A stretch of 64,000 nucleotides of DNA from Deroplatys truncata (lineage: Eukaryota; Arthropoda; Insecta; Mantodea; Mantidae), in contig CM060982.1 of assembly GCA_030765065.1 (NCBI GenBank), forward strand, positions 14,381,630 through 14,445,629, read 5' to 3'. The position numbers were made by a program, and so were the translations under genes. The notes beneath the pieces are model-generated. The model saw only the letters and a program-made list of their open reading frames with translations, ran no database searches and was not told where the DNA came from. Shown here piece by piece: positions 1 through 12,430 of this stretch (position 1 is the first letter of the stretch; each line of letters opens with the position of its first letter).

Positions 1-429
1 GTAGCTAGGGATGACAAAAGTCATATTGTGAGTAACTCAGAAATAGAATAAAATCAAGGGTAGAAGCACGGAGACAGTGACGGGGGAAAACAGATAGGAA
101 CGCGTCTTGTGTGAAGGGCCTTAAGTACGACTACAAGTGTGGATCTTCATAATAAATGGGCCATTGAGAGGAGTCGTGAGTATAATTCACCTCCCATCCA
201 CACAATCCCTGAGATAAGACTCGCAACCCACCATCCTCTACCTGAGTAGCCGGCAATCACCTCTTGTACCCGAAACCCTACACCAAGACCATATCAACCA
301 GAAAACGTTCCCTTTATTTTCCAAACCCCCGCTACAACACGCACACCTACCGCTCAGGTTTGGAGACGTCTGGCGTGGTTCACAAAGGCAAGGTACTCTG
401 TACCACAACCGATATCGGGACGACCACAG

Positions 430-3030
430 TTGCAGTCTGACATCTTAAGGCATGTTGCGCCTGATTCGGTACTGGATCCTCCTTTACCTCTTCCTGTAGA
501 CTCTAATGTATCGGACCCCTTGTGTCGCCGGGTCATGGGAACGGATGTTCGTGGTATTGTGATCGGTAAATTCGACAAATCTGCGCCGGGACTTGATGAC
601 ATTACCTATCGTCATTTGAAGGCGCTATTCCCCCAGATGGTATACGCTCCTGGCGATTGCTTTTACACGTATACTGGTGTCCCACCAGATTCATCGAGAT
701 GTGATTATTTACTCGATATTAAAGTCGGGTTGCATTGGGCTAACCGCGGCACTCAATCGCCCTATTGGCATGTTACTTATCATCCGTAAATGTTTTGAAA
801 AACTCCTTCAGGACCGTCTAAGCCTCTACTTGGAACGGTATACCTTATGGCCCGACACGCAATATGGATTTCGTAAGGGTTAAGCCACCACCTACCCTTT
901 ATACATACTACTTACTGACATTCATATCTCATTTCATACCCACCGGCAGGTATTTGCACTTTTCCTAGACCTGTCGGCAGCATATGACCATGTCGTTCTA
1001 CAGACCCTTGTAGACCGCCTAGGCCGATATTAAATTCCTTCACGTTTATGTGCATTGCTATATACACTTTTTCATAATCGCCGTTATCACCTAGCGCCGC
1101 ATTTGCATAACTCACAAACTCGTAACACCTCCCGAGGTTTGATATAAGATTCGGCTCTTAGTCCATTGTTATTCCTTGTATATAGGGGATATTCATTTCG
1201 AGGTGACGACGTTTACACAAGGTTTGCAATATGCGGATGACATGGTGATCTATGCGCCGATACAACCGTAATGCCAGGACAGACTTCCGACTATTTGAAC
1301 AAGACTGCCTTCGTGCTATTCAGTTTCTGCAATCCTTGGGTATGCGGGTAAATATCCGGAAAACTAACTTTCTGCACTTCCGTCGCTCCAACAGACCTTC
1401 ACCGTTCACGCTTCGATTACAAGACCACGATCTGGGCCCGACGCCTACGGCAAAATTTGTAGGTCTCCTTTTGCAATACAATCTCTCCGCCACAGCACAT
1501 TACAGATTTCTTTTGACTACCTTGACTCGCACCAGACACTTATTCAGAGCCATGGCAGCCCGACATTGGGGTATGCATCCACTCCTACTTCTCCGACTCA
1601 TACCGCCACTTATATACGGCTGACTGGAATACGGCCAACTCCTGGCGCCGCCGCAACGCGTGTAAATAGCCGGATTTTGGACACCCTTTTTACCAACTCT
1701 TTAACATCATATTTCATATTCCGCGCAAACCGGCTAAATGCCTATCCCAAAGATGCTTTCCGAAGTATCAGTTGGACAATCGGCTCTTCACCCTCGGTGT
1801 ACACTTTATTGCTGACCTACTGACACATTTTCATACGCCGTTATTTCCCAAACTTACCCGCTTATACGAGCTACTATGCAGCAGACCCGGTGGGGTGGCA
1901 CAGTTACCTTTCCCACTACTGCGCGGTCTTGCGATCTTCGTTGACGCAACCGCTATTTCAGTACGCGTATATCCTGCTTATCCGCTGGACATTCAGGCCC
2001 ACACCCTCCCCGATCATGTCCATGTCGACACAACGACATTCCATATTCAGAGTTCTCATTTTTTACTACTTTGGATCGCGTACCGGGACGACCGGAAGGT
2101 CCTCTGGAAGGCCGACTCACCACTCTGAATTTTCACAGACGGTTCCAAAGCCCCACACGGCACTAGTGCAGCGATTTACGTCGACGCAACGACGGAAACT
2201 TTTACGTGGCGACTGGACGACCGTATTACTATCTACACGGCGGAGTCCATTGCGCTTTACATAGCCTTGAAATACCTACAATTTCATTTAGTCCCTCATT
2301 TTATCATTTTACCGGTTGCCGCAGTCTTTTAACGATACTAAAAAGTCCGACTCGATGGCTCAAGTTCTCAAAGTACGAAGTTCTTATCTGCAACCTCTTA
2401 CGTAACCTACTGGAGACAGTGCACCTATGTTTGACCTGGATTCCGAGCCATGTAGGGATCCCAGGTAACGAACGAGTGGACGCAGCTGCACGGGACGCTA
2501 CGAGGAACATGACGATCTGTAAACAGTTCCGAACATGACCGTCTGACATTGCACGGCATAACCTACGGGAGGTGCCCGACATTGTACGACCCACACGACT
2601 TCCGATAGACCATCTCACGACGTTTTTATCGTGTGCTCGCCGATTACCTAACCGAGCATTTTCTTATTATCTTCGTATTTTATTCCACGTGGTATTGACT
2701 CCTGCTTATTTTTGGTATTGCCTACCGGGACTCGGATCTATGCACCTGTGGACATCGGGGAGATGATAAATACATGTTTTTTGCGTGTCCTCTTCGCCAG
2801 GCCGCTACAACAGCTCTTTGTTCCGAACTATACCAACTGAATATCATGGGCCCGTATCACTTACCCTCGATTCTCCTTCCCTTTTCCGGACATCTTTGTA
2901 GAGCTTTATTCCGCTTTATTACACACAAAAATGAAGCTGTAGACAATGGTTTCCCCCACTCCTCTTCTTTAGCGTACACGGAAACTGGTTTCACTGCCTT
3001 TAACCGTCTTCCTGAGACGCAGTAGCACAC
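430..3030 (+). pseudogene. Non-LTR retrotransposon pol remnant (RT + RNase H)
   Basis: Broken coding remnant of a non-LTR retrotransposon polyprotein spread over several frames. RT landmarks appear in order: PGLDD near 590, YGFRKG near 865, a FLDLSAAYDH block near 960-990, and the catalytic YADD in QYADDMVIYA near 1230-1260. An RNase H module follows, with the late motif WIPSHVGIPGNE near 2440-2475. RT followed by RNase H is usual in I/LOA/R1-type elements (family knowledge). Frameshifts and stops separate the blocks, so it is inactive. Bases 1-430 probably belong to the same element, but I recognise no motif there. It is not a close copy of the 6.7-12.4 kb family. Confidence 0.75.
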
Positions 3031-4690
3031 CTTGTGGTGGGATAGTAGCGTCTAAAAACCAGCTAACAACAACAACTCGCCGTACTTCCAAATACAAGCG
3101 TTGACCCGCTTCCCGCGACCTCTCGCCCTAAAGCTTCCTTCGCCAGTCGAAAATCTCGTTTGTGCGTCTCTACAGCTCGTTGACCAAATGCACTGGCGTT
3201 TGGTAAAGAAGGCGCGGGGAGTTTAAATAAGTTCTTCATGCAGAAGAAGGTTTGACATTTGAATTTCTTGTATACATATCTATAGAGGCAAATGCATATT
3301 CACATACAGGGAAAAATTAGTGGGTGTGCATTTGCGAGTATGCGATCATCCAAGTACCGCCACTGGTTATAACAGTGCTTGGGATCCCGTTGTGCCGACC
3401 TAATATATGTATTAAGACGAGTTCCAATGATTAGCACAAGATGGTATTTTCAATCTTCGATTGGGAATAACGTTTATGAAAAGAAATCTAATTTGCTGCA
3501 ATGTTTAGGGATAATAATCCAAGAAGGTGAATAAGATGATGTAACAGTGAGGGAAGATTTTGATTCAAAGAAATTGCTTAATAATTCAGCGTTTCTGTTT
3601 CTTTTTTTCTAAATTTCTTCATGACATAATGCAATGTGTTGACATATTGTATAACACTATCTAGATGTAGTTCGCTAGTTCAGTTACCTTACACAATGCA
3701 TTACAAAATTTTGAACCAGCTGTGTTTGAAATTAGGCAGAGCTCTGGAAGGTATCACTTTGATAAAGAGACTTCTTATTTCCTGCTAGAAAGCGACTCAT
3801 ACTTGACTCATAAGTAAACCTGACTGCTGATGCCAAAGAAGTGTGTGAGATAGTGAGTAACCAACTTAGAGGACGTTTACAACAGTCTCGATATTTAATA
3901 ATTTGGAAATTATTAAGCAAAGAAGCATTTATACTTACCAGCAAACTTAGTCAGCACCTTTTCATCATGTTACATTTACATTATTTGTGAAGAGAAGTTG
4001 AAAAATAAACTGTCGGTGATATAGCTCAATAATAGTTTCTAAAAAAATCCCTTCAATCTGTGATTTGTTCTGTTCTTGCATCCAACAATCCCTCCAGAAG
4101 TCATAATTTGAAGTAAGTAAAACTCGGGAAGTTGTGCTAACGATTCCTCATTAAATAGCGATGGCAGGGTGAATTTCAGTATCTTCAAAATAATTGAATA
4201 TTTCTTTAAGAACAATATGGACCAAGTCAGAGTGAATTTACTGGTAATTTGTTCGATTCATAAAGAAAAAATTAGTGAAAGTCCAAACTTCAACAACTGG
4301 GTTGTTAATACGTTTCCAGGCAGAAGCATAGACATGCTCAGCTCCTGTATAAGTGACGTTGCACTTTCTGAGTTTAGTTCTGTAGGTATTATTATTATGA
4401 TTATTATTATTATTTTAATTTTAGAATTAATATTTAAAAACTGGATTATATGGTTTGAAAAAAACTCACGAACTGCCACTAGTAGTATGTTGATGAAAAT
4501 TGAAGTAACAATGAAATACGTAATGCATAAAGTACATAAATAAAGGAATCCATTAATAAATGTATCAATGCTGAAAATGGAAATACAAAAGGTTCCGAGT
4601 TCATAAAATTGATAAAATCAAGGTATTGCTTTAGAAAACTGGTAAAGTATAAAAGTAAAGGCATGGACGAACTAGGGGCTGCGTTTTTGC
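3031..4690. other. AT-rich spacer, no gene recognised
   Basis: No open frame here resembles a known protein. A short ATT-rich microsatellite lies at about 4387-4435; open frames crossing it read as runs of isoleucine and are artefacts. The start may include the 3' tail of the preceding retrotransposon. Confidence 0.5.
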
Positions 4691-5069
4691 TTTTACCTTG
4701 ACCCCTGGCAGGGAGGAGTGAGGGGAGAGACCCGACCAGATCTGGAACAGCGGGAGCAAGCAAGGACGGGATCCACAACGTTTCTAGTTCGAACGCATCC
4801 GGCGCCGGCCGGCACGCCCACAAGCTTCCTAACTCCAAACGGTTCTCCTAGTGCAGCCCACACTGCAGTTCCGCAACGACGCCAGGGAAGAAGCCTCTAC
4901 AAAGAGCACAAAAACCGCCCAGCTATAACCCGCCGAACACCTTCGCTTGGTTCTACAGCCATGTAACATGACAATGAAAGAGATGATGCATACAGGGGAT
5001 GAAGGGCAGGAACGTCGTAGTAGAAGGGGAATCACTGCAATATTCGCCTTCCGATCCGGAGAAAGTACG

Positions 5070-5158
5070 AACAAACCCATGGGTTAAAGTGAGCGGTTGC
5101 CAAGGATCGAACCGGGGAACTCCCGAATAGGAGCCGGACACTTTACCACGGCGCCACC
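5070..5158 (-). repeat. tRNA-derived SINE head (Pol III A and B boxes)
   Basis: On the minus strand an A-box-like GGTGGCGCCGTGG (5146-5158) is followed about 33 nt later by a canonical B box GGTTCGATCC (5104-5113). This is the spacing and wording of an internal RNA polymerase III promoter from a tRNA. I see no convincing cloverleaf, so a tRNA-derived SINE is more likely than a tRNA gene. The body would run to lower coordinates (about 4700-5070). I cannot fix its end or find target duplications. Confidence 0.5.
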
Positions 5159-5399
5159 TTGCTCGGTGTAGAACACTGGTAGTATGTGAGCCAATGTCTA
5201 AGGAAAGTTGCTAAGTTTACACAGAGCATTTGCTTAATAACTGTTGTTAATACATTAAACGGTATTTGCGTTTTCAGTTAACTATGTTCAGTCTAATAGT
5301 TCTTGCTAAATTTCTATATATGTGAACCTGCACCACCTTGTATTTCCACTATTCACGATTTTTTACTTTCTCTACTACGTATAGTAAGTAGGGGAAGTA

Positions 5400-5940
5400 T
5401 TGTATTCCACCCAAAAATTCGATACCGAGATTTCACCGGAAATACATGTTTTGAGACCCCCTGAATCCAAAAAAAGGATTTTTGGAAACATCTCCGTGTG
5501 TGTGTCTGTGTATCTGTTTGTGTGTCTGTGTGTCTGTCTGTGTGTGTGTGCCTGTCTGTCTGTGAACAGCATAACTCAGAAACGAACAGTCGGATAAACA
5601 CCAAACTTGGTATTTAGGTTCAGTATCTTCCAGGGATGCGACACGAAGGTTTTCAAGAAAATCCCCACACCCCAGATTACCCTTTACATGGAAGATTTTT
5701 CGAACATTTTAATTTTCTCAAAAATGGCTCTAACGATTTTGATTAAAATATCATATGTTTAAGATATTTTTATGACAAATAAAATGTATATCTTGAATTT
5801 CCTGGGAATGTCTCCAAAAGTATTCTTCATTATGAACGACTTTTGCATAACTGGTAAACCATAAGAGATAGACAAAATTTTACAACACGAAAAATGTAGA
5901 TCGCGTTAAAATACACAATTTCTGTCATATACATTTTTTT
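5400..5940 (+). repeat. Interspersed repeat with TG/TCTG-rich core
   Basis: A TG/TCTG simple stretch (about 5497-5562) is followed by unique-looking sequence. A shorter copy of part of this lies inverted at 52385-52490: both share GGCTCTAACGATT and GACTTTTGCATAACTGGTAAA. The copies differ by an internal deletion of roughly 80 bp. Arrangement and dispersal suggest a non-autonomous transposon. Open frames over the TG run on both strands are not genes. Confidence 0.5.
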
Positions 5941-6155
5941 TTCGTTGAGTGAGCCATTTTCGAGATATTACTTGTTATTCCCTTAAATTTTTCAATACTT
6001 ATTTTCTCAAATGGGAATTCGTTATTCATTTTTTTGTCTTGGATATGCAAAGAGTATTAATCTGTGGGAAAGGGAATGGTGCTGCACCTAGCAACCAGCT
6101 ATTAAGAGATATGTATGTGCTTAAAGGCTACTGTATTTCCAAATTGCCCTTGTAA

Positions 6156-6181
6156 ATATATATATATATATATATATATAT
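6156..6181. repeat. (AT)n microsatellite
   Basis: Thirteen uninterrupted AT dinucleotides. The flanking sequence shows no gene. Confidence 0.9.
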
Positions 6182-6931
6182 TCCCCTTACATCTACAAGA
6201 AACTTAGCAATAAGATAGAGTCTGCAAATGTTTATCTCGATTAACATGAAGTAGATGGAGAATAAGCGTTTGTATAAATAGTTTGTACAAGAGTAGAGAA
6301 AGTCATGTGCGTGTAACACATCAGATTTTTATCTTTTTGTAACTGACTACATCTTCCAGTAATATATGTCTCCTCATTATGTATTCTCAAATTACGTTTT
6401 TGTGCTTAGTGGACACAGTAGCTCATCAAATTAGGTTTTGCATGCACGATAATGTTTGAAGCATTTTTCAATGTGCTGGCTCAAATCCTCGTGTAATATA
6501 TGTAACTATGGAAGTAAATGTTGCCTGAATATTGGATTAACCCAAAATTTTATTTCACCCTTTTCATCCATATCTAAGGTGCATTGTTATGCACATAGTT
6601 GTACATACATCTTTATGCACACTCACCTACAAACTGAAAGTTGTGTTCGCTTTGTGTGTTCTCCCACAAGATTGTGGTGCATGTGCGTTTGCTCACTTAC
6701 ACTTCCGTTTGGCACAGACTGTCGTTGTTGTTTTGTTTAAGGGCGCTCAACTTATGGGTCATTAGTGCCCTTATAGAACGGGTCATGTCAAAGGCCCGAG
6801 ATAAAACGAATAAAAAATCAAAGCAAAAGCCAGAAATAAATATCAATATAAAAATAATACAAGTCATAAATAAACATTAATACATAAAAAAAACTAAGCC
6901 GATCAGAATGAAAAACCTGCTATTAAGATGA

Positions 6932-7668
6932 CTAAATCCGCATTTGGAAATTTACTTTTGACACAAAATGAAAAATCCTATCAACCGCTTTCTTGACATC
7001 CGCTAAGACCTCCGCAAGACTGGCCGACAGTTGCAGAGAGTCCCGATGGTGTGCTAGAGCAATATACTCTAGCAAAACGTGATGGACGACAGATCCTCGC
7101 CATAAAGGGACAAATAGGAGCAGGGTAAACCTTAAAAATATAACTATGCGTAAAATTATAGTGACCAATACGCAACCGAAGCAAAATCACCTCCTCACGA
7201 CGAGATACGCGAGAAGATACCCAGTTTATCGGAATGTCTTTAACTACCCTAAAACTTGTTTCCACGGAGAGCTAACCACTCCTCACGCCAGCAAGGCAGC
7301 ACTGTTCTCCGCACAACAAGTCTAAAGTCTTCCGACGCCACCCGAGGATCTGTAACACTGGGTTCTGTGGTTGCCGCCTTAGCTGCCAAATGCGCAAGTT
7401 CATTCCCCGGCAAGCAAACGTGGCCAGGTAACCAAACACACTCCACACTAACGCATATAAAACATGGAGGGCATCGCTGAACAATGCAGTGGTAGCTGTA
7501 CAGCTCACGAAGGCTGTGAAGTGCACTTAGGGAATCACTCAAAATGAAACAATCTCCCAAATTTCGAAGGCGCACATGCAAAGTGGCTCGGTATGTGGAA
7601 TACAGCTCTGCACTATAAATGGATATACTATCACGAAAAGCGATTTTATAGGGTTCGGTTCCATGCAC
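6932..7668 (-). pseudogene. Copy 1 RNase H and C-terminal region
   Basis: Minus-strand block with RNase H-type sequence: a YSAELYS segment (glutamate position), an aspartate in ILSDSLSAL, and the late motif VWLPGHVCLPGNELAHLAAK. The following C-terminal part (VSRREEVILLRLRIGH) is shared almost word for word with the copy at 43108-43830. The two halves lie in different frames near 7250, showing a frameshift. It is the 3' end of the polyprotein; RNase H would remove template RNA during retrotransposition (family knowledge). Confidence 0.7.
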
Positions 7669-8428
7669 ATAAGCTTATCCAACACCGATGGTGCTGTTAG
7701 ATCCATCGGTGTAGGTAAAAATTCGGTAACTGTAACGGGACAAAAATTAAAAAAAAACAGGTGCGGTTGCTAAACGTAGGCATCGTAGACTTCCGGTATA
7801 CCGTTATGCCAAATTCTACGTGAGATGTCGCACATAACCAAGGAGGGAGAACACTCTCCCCGTTAGCAAACATGCTACGCATTTCAATGTCGTGCTTTCT
7901 TAGAAGCTCCCGGAAACTAACACCTGCAGGCCTTGGATTAATGGGGCTATTTCTATAACGTTGCTACAGCGCACAGTGAGAAAACGAAGCGAACGTTGGA
8001 CGTTAAAGCATACATTTAAGTGCACAGCCTTAACTTCCCAAGAGGATTTCTTACAGAGGGGTTACTGCCGATTCGGCGTAAAGACCCATAACTGGGCTAG
8101 TGGAAAAAATACCAATAGTCACTCGAATTGCTATGTCCAATCTCCTCAGCACAGATGGTCTTGCTCTGGAATAAATGATACATCCATAGTCTATTTTTCA
8201 TCGGATCAGTGCGCGACACATTCGCAGCAAAATAGACCGATCCACTCCCCAATATTTGCCACTTAATATCTGCAAGATATTCAGAGAACGGTCTCATAGC
8301 GCTTTCAACTGTGCTATATGCGATGGCCAGCAAAGTTTCGTAATAAAGGAAAATAACCCTGGAGTCTCTTCGGAACTGCGAATTGTATTAAATGTGGACC
8401 GAGCCGGAGCGAAGATGATAATCATCTC

Positions 8429-9500
8429 CTAGGGTTGCCAAAAGTTCACGCAGATGGACTTCTCAGTTGAGAAACGAAAGATGTTTTCAAAACTCCAATC
8501 TTGGAGATTATCTAAGTATTGCTGCATACGGCGTTCCAGAAACGCCGTACGCAGAGAAGTACAATAATTGGCAAAGTCGTCTACGAATAAGCATGGCGAT
8601 ACCACTGGAGGAGCACATTTAGAGGTAGAATTAATTGCTATAGCAAACAGTGTAACGCTTATTACCGATCCCAGAAGTACTCCGTTCATCTGAACAAAAA
8701 GGTTCGAAAAAACCGAGTGTGTAGGGAATGTAGTATCCGTGCTCGCCAACACTTATCATAAGCCTTTTCGAGGTAAAAAAATATCGCAACGGTTTCACAA
8801 CTTTTCATAAATCCGTACAAGATCGTCAACAATGACACAAGGTGGTCCATTGCTGAACGGCACCTCCGAAAACAACACTGGTTGTTGGTCAGCAGGTTTT
8901 GAGTTTCCAACCACCATACCAAGCGCCCATTGATCATGCGTTCCATCACCTTGCAAACGCAACTGGTAAGAGAAATAGGACGGCAGCTGGAGGTGAGATA
9001 ACCGTCCTTTTTCGCTTTCAAAATGGGTATGACTGCGGCTTCCCGCCACTTTTCTGGAAAAGTGGCATCAACCCAAACACGATTATAGACCTCGAGTAGG
9101 AAAACCATATCTTCAGGAGAGAGCTGTTGGATCATTTATACATGGATACGATCAGGTCCTGGTGCTGATAGTCGCAAAGATGAAAGAGCGTGTTCTAACT
9201 CCGCCATGGTGAGGGGGACGATTGTAATCTTCAAGGTTTCTGAACGAAAAAGGAAACCTTGAGATTCAACCTCAGTCTTAACAGAGAGGAGCTCGGGCGA
9301 ATAGTTATCTGAGCTAGAGACTTTAGCAAAAGCACGGCTAAATGTGTTAGCCAAGTCAAATGCATCCATAACATCTCCTGCAGCTTTTTAAGACCGGATT
9401 GGCATGTGGGTCGATTTTCCGGCTACACGCCTTAACTTATCCCAAACGACAGAGGAAGGTGTATGTCGATTAAATGAAGCTACAAACCTGCTCCTGGATG
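8429..9500 (-). pseudogene. Copy 1 reverse transcriptase remnant
   Basis: Minus-strand RT blocks in the expected order: SAPGPDRIHV near 9140-9160, FPEKWREAAVIPILK near 9030-9070, RPISLTSCVCKVMERMI near 8930-8980, an altered FYLEKAYDKCW near 8760-8790, and FVDD (normally F/YxDD, the metal-binding pair) near 8575-8585. Changes include NNQCCFRRCRS where such elements usually have a QxGFRxxRS-type sequence. Three frames are needed to follow it, so it is a pseudogene. The endonuclease remnant lies upstream. Confidence 0.75.
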
Positions 9501-9804
9501 TTTTTTGCTAAGTGTTACAATATATCTAGATTTGGCACAAATGTTCTTGCATTCAATTAGGTTATCCAGTGTGGAGCGACGCCGGAAAGCCCTAAGAACA
9601 CGCCTGCCAGCACGAATGGCATTTGGGCACTCTTGCGTCCACCAAGGGACTGTAAATCGGCGAAGATTAGCAGTCGACTGTGGAGTAGCTTGCTCAGCAG
9701 CAGAAAGAGTCTTCTCTGTGAGATACTCGACTAAAACATCCACTAAGTCATGCTGATTGTAATTAAACACAGCCAACTGGGAGTAAAATTCCAGTTGGCT
9801 TGGT

Positions 9805-10493
9805 CTACCATCTAAGTAGGTGTGCGGAACATATATCTTGTGTTAAGAGACTAATAAAACATGGAAATTGGTCACTAGAGTGTAAATCAGAGATGACAGT
9901 CCATTGCAAGGAAATTGCTAACTGTGGTGAACTACCTGCAATATCTAGTTGTGAAAAAGTGTTGTAGGAGTCTGAGAGAAATGTAGGCTCTCCGGTGTTC
10001 AGAAGAGCTAGGTTATTATTGACCAAAAATCAGCAATTAATTTACCTCTCTCACAAGCCCGAGGTGAGCCGCAAATGGGGGTAATGGGCATTAATGTCTC
10101 CCACCAACAGAATAGGCGTTGGTAGCTGAGAGACTAGATCTTCTAAATCCATGAGTGAGAGGTCATCGGATGGAGGCAGGTAAATGTTACAGATAGTAAA
10201 TCGGTTGGCAGTTTAATCCTTACAGCCACTGACTGGATGTCAGACTGTATGGATACAGATTCCACCAATATATCATCTCTGATGACCATCATAGTGCCCC
10301 CGTGCGCAGGAATACGCTCTTCCTTTGTGAGATCACATTGCGCTAGAGTATATCGTCTAAACTGAAAGCTGTCTTGCGGATGGAGTTCAGTCTCTTGTAA
10401 ACACACGACCAAAGGCTGATACTTGTTGAGCAAAAGTTCTAGCTCTGGTCGATGTGTTCTAATTCCACGGATGTTCCATTGTAGGATAGCCAT
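9805..10493 (-). pseudogene. Copy 1 APE-type endonuclease remnant
   Basis: Begins MAILQWNIRGIRTHRPEL, the typical start of an apurinic-like endonuclease (the early N matches the catalytic Asn position), followed by CLQETEL with the metal-binding glutamate. The distal block near 9860-9960 has STFSQLDIA-type and LHSSDQFP sequences. The latter stands where the family normally has SDH, so the catalytic His appears replaced by Gln. This domain would nick target DNA. A gap without a continuous frame separates the halves. Confidence 0.7.
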
Positions 10494-10736
10494 TAGAATT
10501 ATAACGGGATAAATTCTTAATCGTAGAAGCTTACTACGTTGTGGAAAACTGTGATGGAGTGAATTTTCCCCTTTTCTTTGGTGTCGGGCTAATACCTTAA
10601 ACGGAGGATTTATCCTGTCTCTTTTTCACTGTCGCTCTGACAGTGTGGACGGAAGCCTCCTGCTCCATCTCCTCCACGGGAGAGTACCCCTTTCCAATAG
10701 GAAACCTCGGTTCGGGAAGCTCGAACCGATTGCAAG

Positions 10737-11957
10737 TTAAGATCGGCGAAGATGATGATCGCCGATCTGAGTCCTTCCCGGAAGATTCGTCAGAGGAGGA
10801 TCTTTTTTACTCTTAGGTATACTGGGTGCAGACTTATCGCTTTCCTTTAGGAAATCGTTTCTCGCATAACTGATCCTGAATTTTGCTGGTGATGCAGGAT
10901 ATACTACAGGCTTGCCGGTCATATTATTTGAGGTTAGGCTCTTGCTAGTGATTTGACTGGTGTGATCTTTCCAGTAATGAATTTGTCGGTGTTGATTTTG
11001 AAAGATTTGGCTGCGATCTGCAACGAGAATATTTTGTGAGATAGTGGCCCCGTTTATATTGCTGGTCTGGGTTGCGATTTCCCGACTTGGCACCGGTTTA
11101 GCTGCAACTAAGCTGTAGATACTGGACCTTGGGACAGAGGGCTGGCGGATGCGCAAGAGTTTCCGGGCTTCCGAGAAGAACACTTTCTCCCTTACCCGGA
11201 TCTCTTGAACGGCTCTTTCCTCATTAAAACGGGACATTCTCTGGAACTTAATGGATGTTCTCCGCTGCAGTTAACACACGTTGGAGCTGATGGCATGCTC
11301 CATCGTGAGAGACGTCTCCACAGTTAACGCAGGTAGATTCATTGCTACAGAAATCACTGGTGTGCCCAAAGCGCTGACATCTATAACATTTCAGCGGCTT
11401 TGGGATGAATGCCCTCACTTCGATGACTTCATACCCTGCCTTAATCCTTTGTGGGAAATCTACCCGATCAAAGTTAAGGAGGAGGGTACGATTAAGCAAT
11501 AATTCCCCTCTTTCTTTCTGCTGAACACGATACACCTTTGTTACGCCTTGCTCTTCAAGATGTTCTTGAATAACCTCATTGGACATACCGTCCAATGCAC
11601 GGTGTTTACAACCCCGCGCGAGGAGTTCAGGATCTTTTGCATTTCGACAGGATCGGATAAATATTTGCTTTTAAGATAAGCGCTGCCTGGGACGCTGAAT
11701 TTGCTTCAACCAGGAGCGTGGCATTGCGACTTCTAATGTATGACTTGACAGGACCAGCAATTTTATCAAGACCCTTTTGAACTACAGAAGGATCACGATG
11801 TAAATTTTCTTCCTTCCTCTGTTCTGTTTATAGCTACGTAGCGAGGATCACTACACTCGACTACTTCTTTTCCACAAGGCTTCACGCTTGTGTTTTTGGA
11901 TTTTTTGTTATCCACAGGGATTACATTCTCCACCATTACAAATGTCTCCAATGGCAT
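10737..11957 (-). pseudogene. Copy 1 ORF1 (Gag-like) with zinc knuckles
   Basis: ORF1 starts at the minus-strand ATG at 11957, the position shared with the other two copies (41818 and 48488). The first third is frameshifted. The central part, 11595-11248, contains paired CCHC knuckles: CYRCQRFGHTSDFC and CVNCGDVSHDGAC. A basic, Ser-rich C-terminal part follows at 11237-10737. This nucleic-acid-binding protein would coat element RNA (family knowledge). The knuckles are intact here, whereas the 41.8 kb copy has lost a Cys. Confidence 0.75.
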
Positions 11958-12430
11958 GCTCAGATCCTGAGTGCCACCCCAGCTTAGGTGAGAGTCCTGC
12001 CCTGGACCTTGTTCACCTTACGGTCTCACCTCCCATTACATAGATAGAGGGACCCAATCGCCTTCAGGAGTGTAACATCTCATGTAATGCCCCCTCACCA
12101 GGAGTGACCTTTATCGGCGGGTACGAACACAGTCCTACATGATACGCAGGGGCTGGGAGTTTCGCATTACCCAGTCACCTCTTGCGACTCCCCTCCTCCG
12201 TCCCGCGTAGCGGTATCTGTCAGACTATGTTCAGGGAGATAGCTAGAAATTGGTCAAACATGTTTGTGGACCGCAGTTGATTGGGTGTTTGGCATAAGCC
12301 CTCTCACCTCTTAGAGAAAGCCAATCGAGACTGTGGCTCGGGACCTGGGAGCGCCAATCCCGTACCTACCGTAGTCGGGGAGACCGACTGTCTGTCGTGT
12401 ACGCAATTCGATCGTGGAAGTCCGTATAAA

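Larger units (their letters stand above)
6722..12430 (-). mobile_element. I-clade-like non-LTR retrotransposon, copy 1
   Basis: Nearly full-length, decayed element on the minus strand: 5' UTR (about 12430-11958), ORF1 with zinc knuckles, endonuclease, RT, RNase H, then a short A-rich 3' end near 6722-6745. Two other pieces of the same family in the window define its ends. The 5' UTR matches 41395-41817 and 48060-48487. The 3' end (GTTGAGCGCCCTTAAA motif, minus strand) matches 43905-43925. Every coding part has frameshifts, so the copy is dead. Assignment to the I superclade rests on APE endonuclease plus RNase H plus knuckle-bearing ORF1; the exact clade is not determined. Confidence 0.75.

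Noticed and set aside
4258-4543. Hydrophobic open frames with poly-isoleucine, possible membrane proteins
   Set aside because: They arise from an ATT-rich microsatellite; both strands give similar artefacts.
5070-5158. Functional tRNA gene
   Set aside because: A and B boxes are present but no acceptor or anticodon stem could be folded by eye.
5353-5604. Three overlapping open frames with Thr-His-Arg-Asp or Cys-Val repeats
   Set aside because: They translate the TG/TCTG simple repeat on both strands and have no other support.
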